From Fulvitalea axinellae (GTDB lineage Bacteria; Bacteroidota; Bacteroidia; Cytophagales; Cyclobacteriaceae), in NCBI RefSeq assembly GCF_036492835.1, contig NZ_AP025314.1, forward strand, positions 2,894,010 to 2,958,009: 64,000 nt of DNA, given 5' to 3'. Numbering within the stretch: position 1 is the first letter of the stretch; each line of letters opens with the position of its first letter. A model generated the notes under the pieces. That model saw only the letters and a program-made list of their open reading frames with translations, made no database searches and had not been told where the DNA came from. Of the stretch, positions 62,401-64,000 are shown one piece after another. The position numbers and the translations under genes were made by a program.

Positions 62401-64000
62401 TGGTTGCCACCGTTCACGAAGGTGTGCGTGTATTCCGCTCCTTCTTCTCCCGTAATCTCAGTACCGTTCACAAACCAAGTATAAAGCGGTGTGGTACCAC
62501 CATTTGTCGGTTTGGCTTTGAAAGTTAGGCTCTCACCTTTGCAGGTTTCGGAAGCGCTTACTTCCAGAGCTACAGCCGGCTTATCATCTTCTCCCTGAAT
62601 CTCGAAGGTTTCAGAGATAAACTCATTATAACAGTCTTTGGCCGGAACTTTTGCGTAAACCAAATCTCCCGCCACCAAAGTGTTTTCGGTAAGGGTGATT
62701 CCTGTTCCCAACAGTTGGTCCGGGCCTGTCATTACTTTGAACCAAGAAACAGTAATACCGTCTGGGGCGTCAACCTTTTGCAACTTCAACGTTACAGGGT
62801 TAGCAGCACATTTAACGATATCGTCTTTTATTACGATAAAGTCCATGTCCTTCTTGGCCACATTCATCGTGAGTTCTGCGGACTCTTGCGTCGGTGAAGT
62901 GGCGCAGGCCAACCCGGTGGTCAATTGCGCTTTTACCTTATCGCCGTCAGCAGGAGTATAACGATACGTCAAACCAGTAGCCACTTTTGTAGCGTTGACG
63001 TACCAATCGACAACCGGGCTTCCGCCGGCGTTGGTAAGCGTGGCGGTAAACTCCGTCTCGTCTCCCGGACAAACATCAGTGTTTCCGTCTATCGCAATCG
63101 AAGGCGTAACGCTACCCACATTAACGTCTACGGTGGTCGAAGTAACCGAACTTTCAGTCAAACAGTCTACACTGTTGCTTACTACCGTTACGCTTATTTG
63201 GTGGTCTCCCGCAGTCAAATCCGAACGTTTATAAATATTCGTATTGTTCGTCTGCTCTATTCCGTCTACTGTCCATTTGTATGTCAATGTTCCTTCGCCA
63301 CCCGTTACGTCAGCCGTAAAGGTCACTTCCTCGCCCGCACAAACAGCGGTGGCCGAACTGGTAAGGGCTACAGACATTGTTTTCTGAACAGCGATATTTC
63401 CGGTCTTGGTGTCTACCGAGGCTTCACACAGAACGTCGTCACGCTCAAATATTACCTCAATTTTAGTCGGGTCGTTTCCGAAGCTCGCGACCGACTTACC
63501 GCAAACGCCATCCTTAGCTTTCATTCTCAGGCTAATAAAGCGTCCGTTATCCGTAATCGATTCTGGTTTCGCGTCAGCAGGCGTCCAAACTACCGTAATT
63601 TTTCCTTCAGCAGGAGTTACCGCCACCACTTCGGCTCCGAAGGCGCTGTACCCCAAGGTTACCGCCTTGTTAGCTGGATTAGTAGGATCAGCCATTACCG
63701 GCTCTACCAAAGTAGCGTCATAAGTTATGGTGAATTGCGCTCCCGATATATCGTCAAAACCTCTTACAAGAACAGGATAGTCAAATTCGCTATCGGCGTC
63801 AACGCTCAAATCATTCGGGAAGAATAATCCGAAATCCAGCTCCCTGACAACTACGTTCACCTCAATTCTGTCGGATTCGCATCCTTCAGCGTCGGAAGAC
63901 GTAACGTAATATTTTCCTGTCACCAATTTTTCGGAAGTCAAAAGAGGCGTTCCGCCAGCCGCGACAGAATACCACTTAAGGTTTATACCGTCGGCGTCAA
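56466..64000 (-). CDS. Giant SprB-like repeat surface protein, N-terminus outside window
   Basis: About 2510 residues are visible and the frame is still open at the window edge. In order there is a cohesin-like domain (about 63850-63370; FFPNDLSVDADSEFDYPV), three PKD/Ig-like modules with CAGEEVTFTA-type starts (about 63370-62300), and about 19 modules of 70-95 residues resembling SprB repeats (pattern TxCxxxDGxxxV...GTYTVxVxDxxxC; about 61860-56800). A gliding-motility-type C-terminal domain follows (NEIWIPNMFTPNGDNKND...GVYFYHIQ). It should be exported by the type IX secretion system and act in adhesion or gliding. A Pro-rich tail of about 18 residues follows the C-terminal domain, which is unusual. 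Confidence 0.9.
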   Translation of the reverse strand, partial: DADGINLKWYSVAAGGTPLLTSEKLVTGKYYVTSSDAEGCESDRIEVNVVVRELDFGLFFPNDLSVDADSEFDYPVLVRGFDDISGAQFTITYDATLVEPVMADPTNPANKAVTLGYSAFGAEVVAVTPAEGKITVVWTPADAKPESITDNGRFISLRMKAKDGVCGKSVASFGNDPTKIEVIFERDDVLCEASVDTKTGNIAVQKTMSVALTSSATAVCAGEEVTFTADVTGGEGTLTYKWTVDGIEQTNNTNIYKRSDLTAGDHQISVTVVSNSVDCLTESSVTSTTVDVNVGSVTPSIAIDGNTDVCPGDETEFTATLTNAGGSPVVDWYVNATKVATGLTYRYTPADGDKVKAQLTTGLACATSPTQESAELTMNVAKKDMDFIVIKDDIVKCAANPVTLKLQKVDAPDGITVSWFKVMTGPDQLLGTGITLTENTLVAGDLVYAKVPAKDCYNEFISETFEIQGEDDKPAVALEVSASETCKGESLTFKAKPTNGGTTPLYTWFVNGTEITGEEGAEYTHTFVNGGNQTIKVELLSSACLKNQTAETTTNVNVKEAPDLNLQTAPLVGCENVDLTAGVGNKAITVEFSKKPDFSEILTSATVTESGTYYVRNTGGGTCLAEGTLLVVINGLPTLVATNTAKANCGGTVDLTALVDKGASDAGTVLYTDNGGNTVADPTAVGVAGRYTLILRDDATGCESAPEFVDVTIGDITVNTPLVTHNTTCGTTGNGVIEVKVTGGTGILTYSKDDFATSQTSPIFSNLKAGTYVIKVRDEATCEKEVANVTITDPAPFTLTLTPTDVTGCGTTDGSVSVTVSKGAGKYRYRLEDGDGNEIVGDTEDVDEDGTFVFDNLDYKPEYKVFVTDIVSSCTAVESVAFTEPAKVTDFTVQVLEHVTTCTAPNGKLQVKDVLPTLAAGSYEYTLSGPATFTNDSGEFDNLPAGDYEVTVKNKATGCDLSKTGFTINDNSEDVVAKVTAETGVSNCNDNDGEFRVEITGAGNFEYSLDGSSYVDAPGTTFTVSNLSSGEHSLNIRNKDTRCTLATELKVTIDEWPEADDVAFKETKHPTACNSVDGVIEVDEGALTGTGPYKYSLDGVSFQASPRFEALASGDYKAYVLDEGTGCERISPEVSLVSANAITADIENVMPVTTCGGNEGSFTVENATGGTGTYEYSSGSTFQASNKFEDLTEGTYTVTVRDDKGCETVLGDVVITGPGSSITFTLGASDMTTPCGAADGSITVSNVVGGSGNFVLELTKPDGTKQNEAFTGTKTIGGLTAGTYSVRLVDTAGGCASASKDVEVGKGPGAITGLSITDSDPTTCDATDGKITVEGVNGGSGAYEYKLDGGTYGSDNEFTALEAKDYIVWVRDANTACEYSETYSGVMAPEAIDGIIVDAAKLKVTSCGTPDGTIHVTGVRGGVAPYTYTVEGDNNTTGLFAGKSQGTYTVEVKDANDCVYTTDVTITAPNQIIGITEKVTDVSVCEGSDGIIEVANVQGGSGAKVFKLYKGTTLVAGNGVGIFTGLAKGDYRISVTDANSCDFEKNVTVGEPSDCGVECEDLVLNVAVNNESCNGAGNGEIILLVEGAKAYEYQILNRAGTIVKDGDFTARSRNLTAKAIEDFGAGTYTVNVRIKDLACSWVSQEANISRAVDIKPGVSASGVTCDGNDGFIKFDVSPTDVPDYTFEVLDGSGVAQTADPAQANFFPNLKAGSYTVKVSKTGGCETDTWVVTLSAPDPTDCENDKPCELEATLDIAQAVCNGDNATATVRLTGERAGHSYRYVLLKNNGTDFVEEGTQVDAPVFRNLIPGDYKVKVTDLTATETCEDESDVATVDTPNFDGGDFTAEVTAESCTGNDGKLQVKVLDATLIGTFVYELLDQDKNPLSPAKANETGVFDGLGQGTYFFKVSTKGAASCELISTNAYVINSSRKLTGVTVKEIVGSNCFGGDRGKASFEITGGTGDYQYNLTGQPTDWKPYTNMAFIEGLQVGKSVISFRSGVDDNCSIPVEVDIPNTGTEIKVEIGDITPAACDNNNGSFRIISVTGGEGGADGELYSYRLNGVNYPKLPENGLFNGLTREIQHLTVIDGNGCEKNVEVPVGGPDLVYYDLELIAPTCDGNGKDGKIVVKIDGNLTKVSAPFYVSIQKDGESENIISNDQMSSLTKSYPGFGEGTYHVFVRGKDSDDSCPNAKQITVTGGTKAVDFEFALTNPNCSTDDAVISVSNLQGDNDLDYYVALVSKATNEKIHTGSFTNDIDFVTYEYSSPAITTGDYELSVRQDQGGCVIEAKKDVTVNRPLNPLAIEDVRPDPNSLPYDDASGNTGAIRLVHVVRSGVPAYEVELSVANSKWVDINSVLETSPIPETRSPGVENEHVFKNLFPGVYVVTLTDGNECSVKETVTLGTNNEIWIPNMFTPNGDNKNDQFYIRNMPKENEDGWKIIITNRWGREVYSSDQYREGQLWDGGDVPDGVYFYHIQADDAGEFRGYIEVFRGKPQLEQPTKPDPGTPEPTP

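Noticed and set aside
57753..63827. Several long plus-strand frames opposite the adhesin gene
   Set aside because: They are antisense shadows of a repeat-rich gene, with biased composition and no recognisable domains. The minus frame ends in a clear gliding-type C-terminal domain.

Overview
The window looks like chromosomal DNA of a Bacteroidota bacterium, probably a gliding, possibly marine, member of the Cytophagales. The evidence is a giant SprB-repeat surface protein ending in a gliding-motility/type IX secretion C-terminal domain, the short Bacteroidota-type FtsL, promoters of the TTTG-N19/20-TAnnTTTG type, and an extra-long PurF paralogue. No rRNA, tRNA, CRISPR array, insertion sequence or prophage was seen. 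Start codons were chosen as the first ATG that fits the family, because many frames open upstream only with TTG or GTG.

Layout. 1-2.6 kb: the start of the division and cell-wall cluster on the minus strand (mraZ, rsmH, ftsL-like, ftsI cut by the window edge), with a repeat array upstream of mraZ resembling a MraZ operator. 2.8-10.8 kb: dCMP deaminase, a DnaQ-like exonuclease, an O-methyltransferase, an M16 peptidase, a MORN-repeat protein with a barrel-like C-terminus, an M42 aminopeptidase and tyrS. 10.9-16.2 kb: a tightly packed minus-strand operon built around a ferric-reductase/Rieske membrane protein, with a tri-Cys anchored protein, a YHS protein, DinB, ATP-grasp and a lipoprotein hydrolase. 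16.4-30.1 kb: NRDE protein, MscS channel, TlpA-like thioredoxin, long amidophosphoribosyltransferase, outer-membrane barrel plus giant TPR protein plus holA, and a Cache/HAMP/GAF/PAS sensor without an output domain. 30.2-34.4 kb: methylcitrate genes prpD-prpB-prpC.

35-48 kb: an LprI-like protein and two membrane or START-fold proteins, then his genes (hisH-hisA-x-hisF-hisIE) and a complete trp operon (trpE-G-D-C-F-B-A plus an acidic hypothetical). The trp operon begins with two consecutive attenuators, each with its own leader peptide holding three adjacent Trp codons and its own terminator. The his/trp spacers carry palindromic repeats whose arms lie directly upstream of start codons.

48-55.9 kb: a lipoprotein; an 815-residue protein with an inositol-polyphosphate-kinase-like N-terminal domain and what looks like a degenerate M91 (NleD-like) peptidase C-terminus, the best candidate for something undescribed; a PEP-mutase/ICL-family enzyme; a fusion of O6-alkylguanine methyltransferase with an EndoIII/MagIII-type glycosylase; ada; and yaaA. 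The ada and fusion genes make an alkylation-repair operon. 56.4-64 kb: a giant T9SS-type adhesin with cohesin-like, PKD-like and about 19 SprB-like modules, whose N-terminus lies outside the window.
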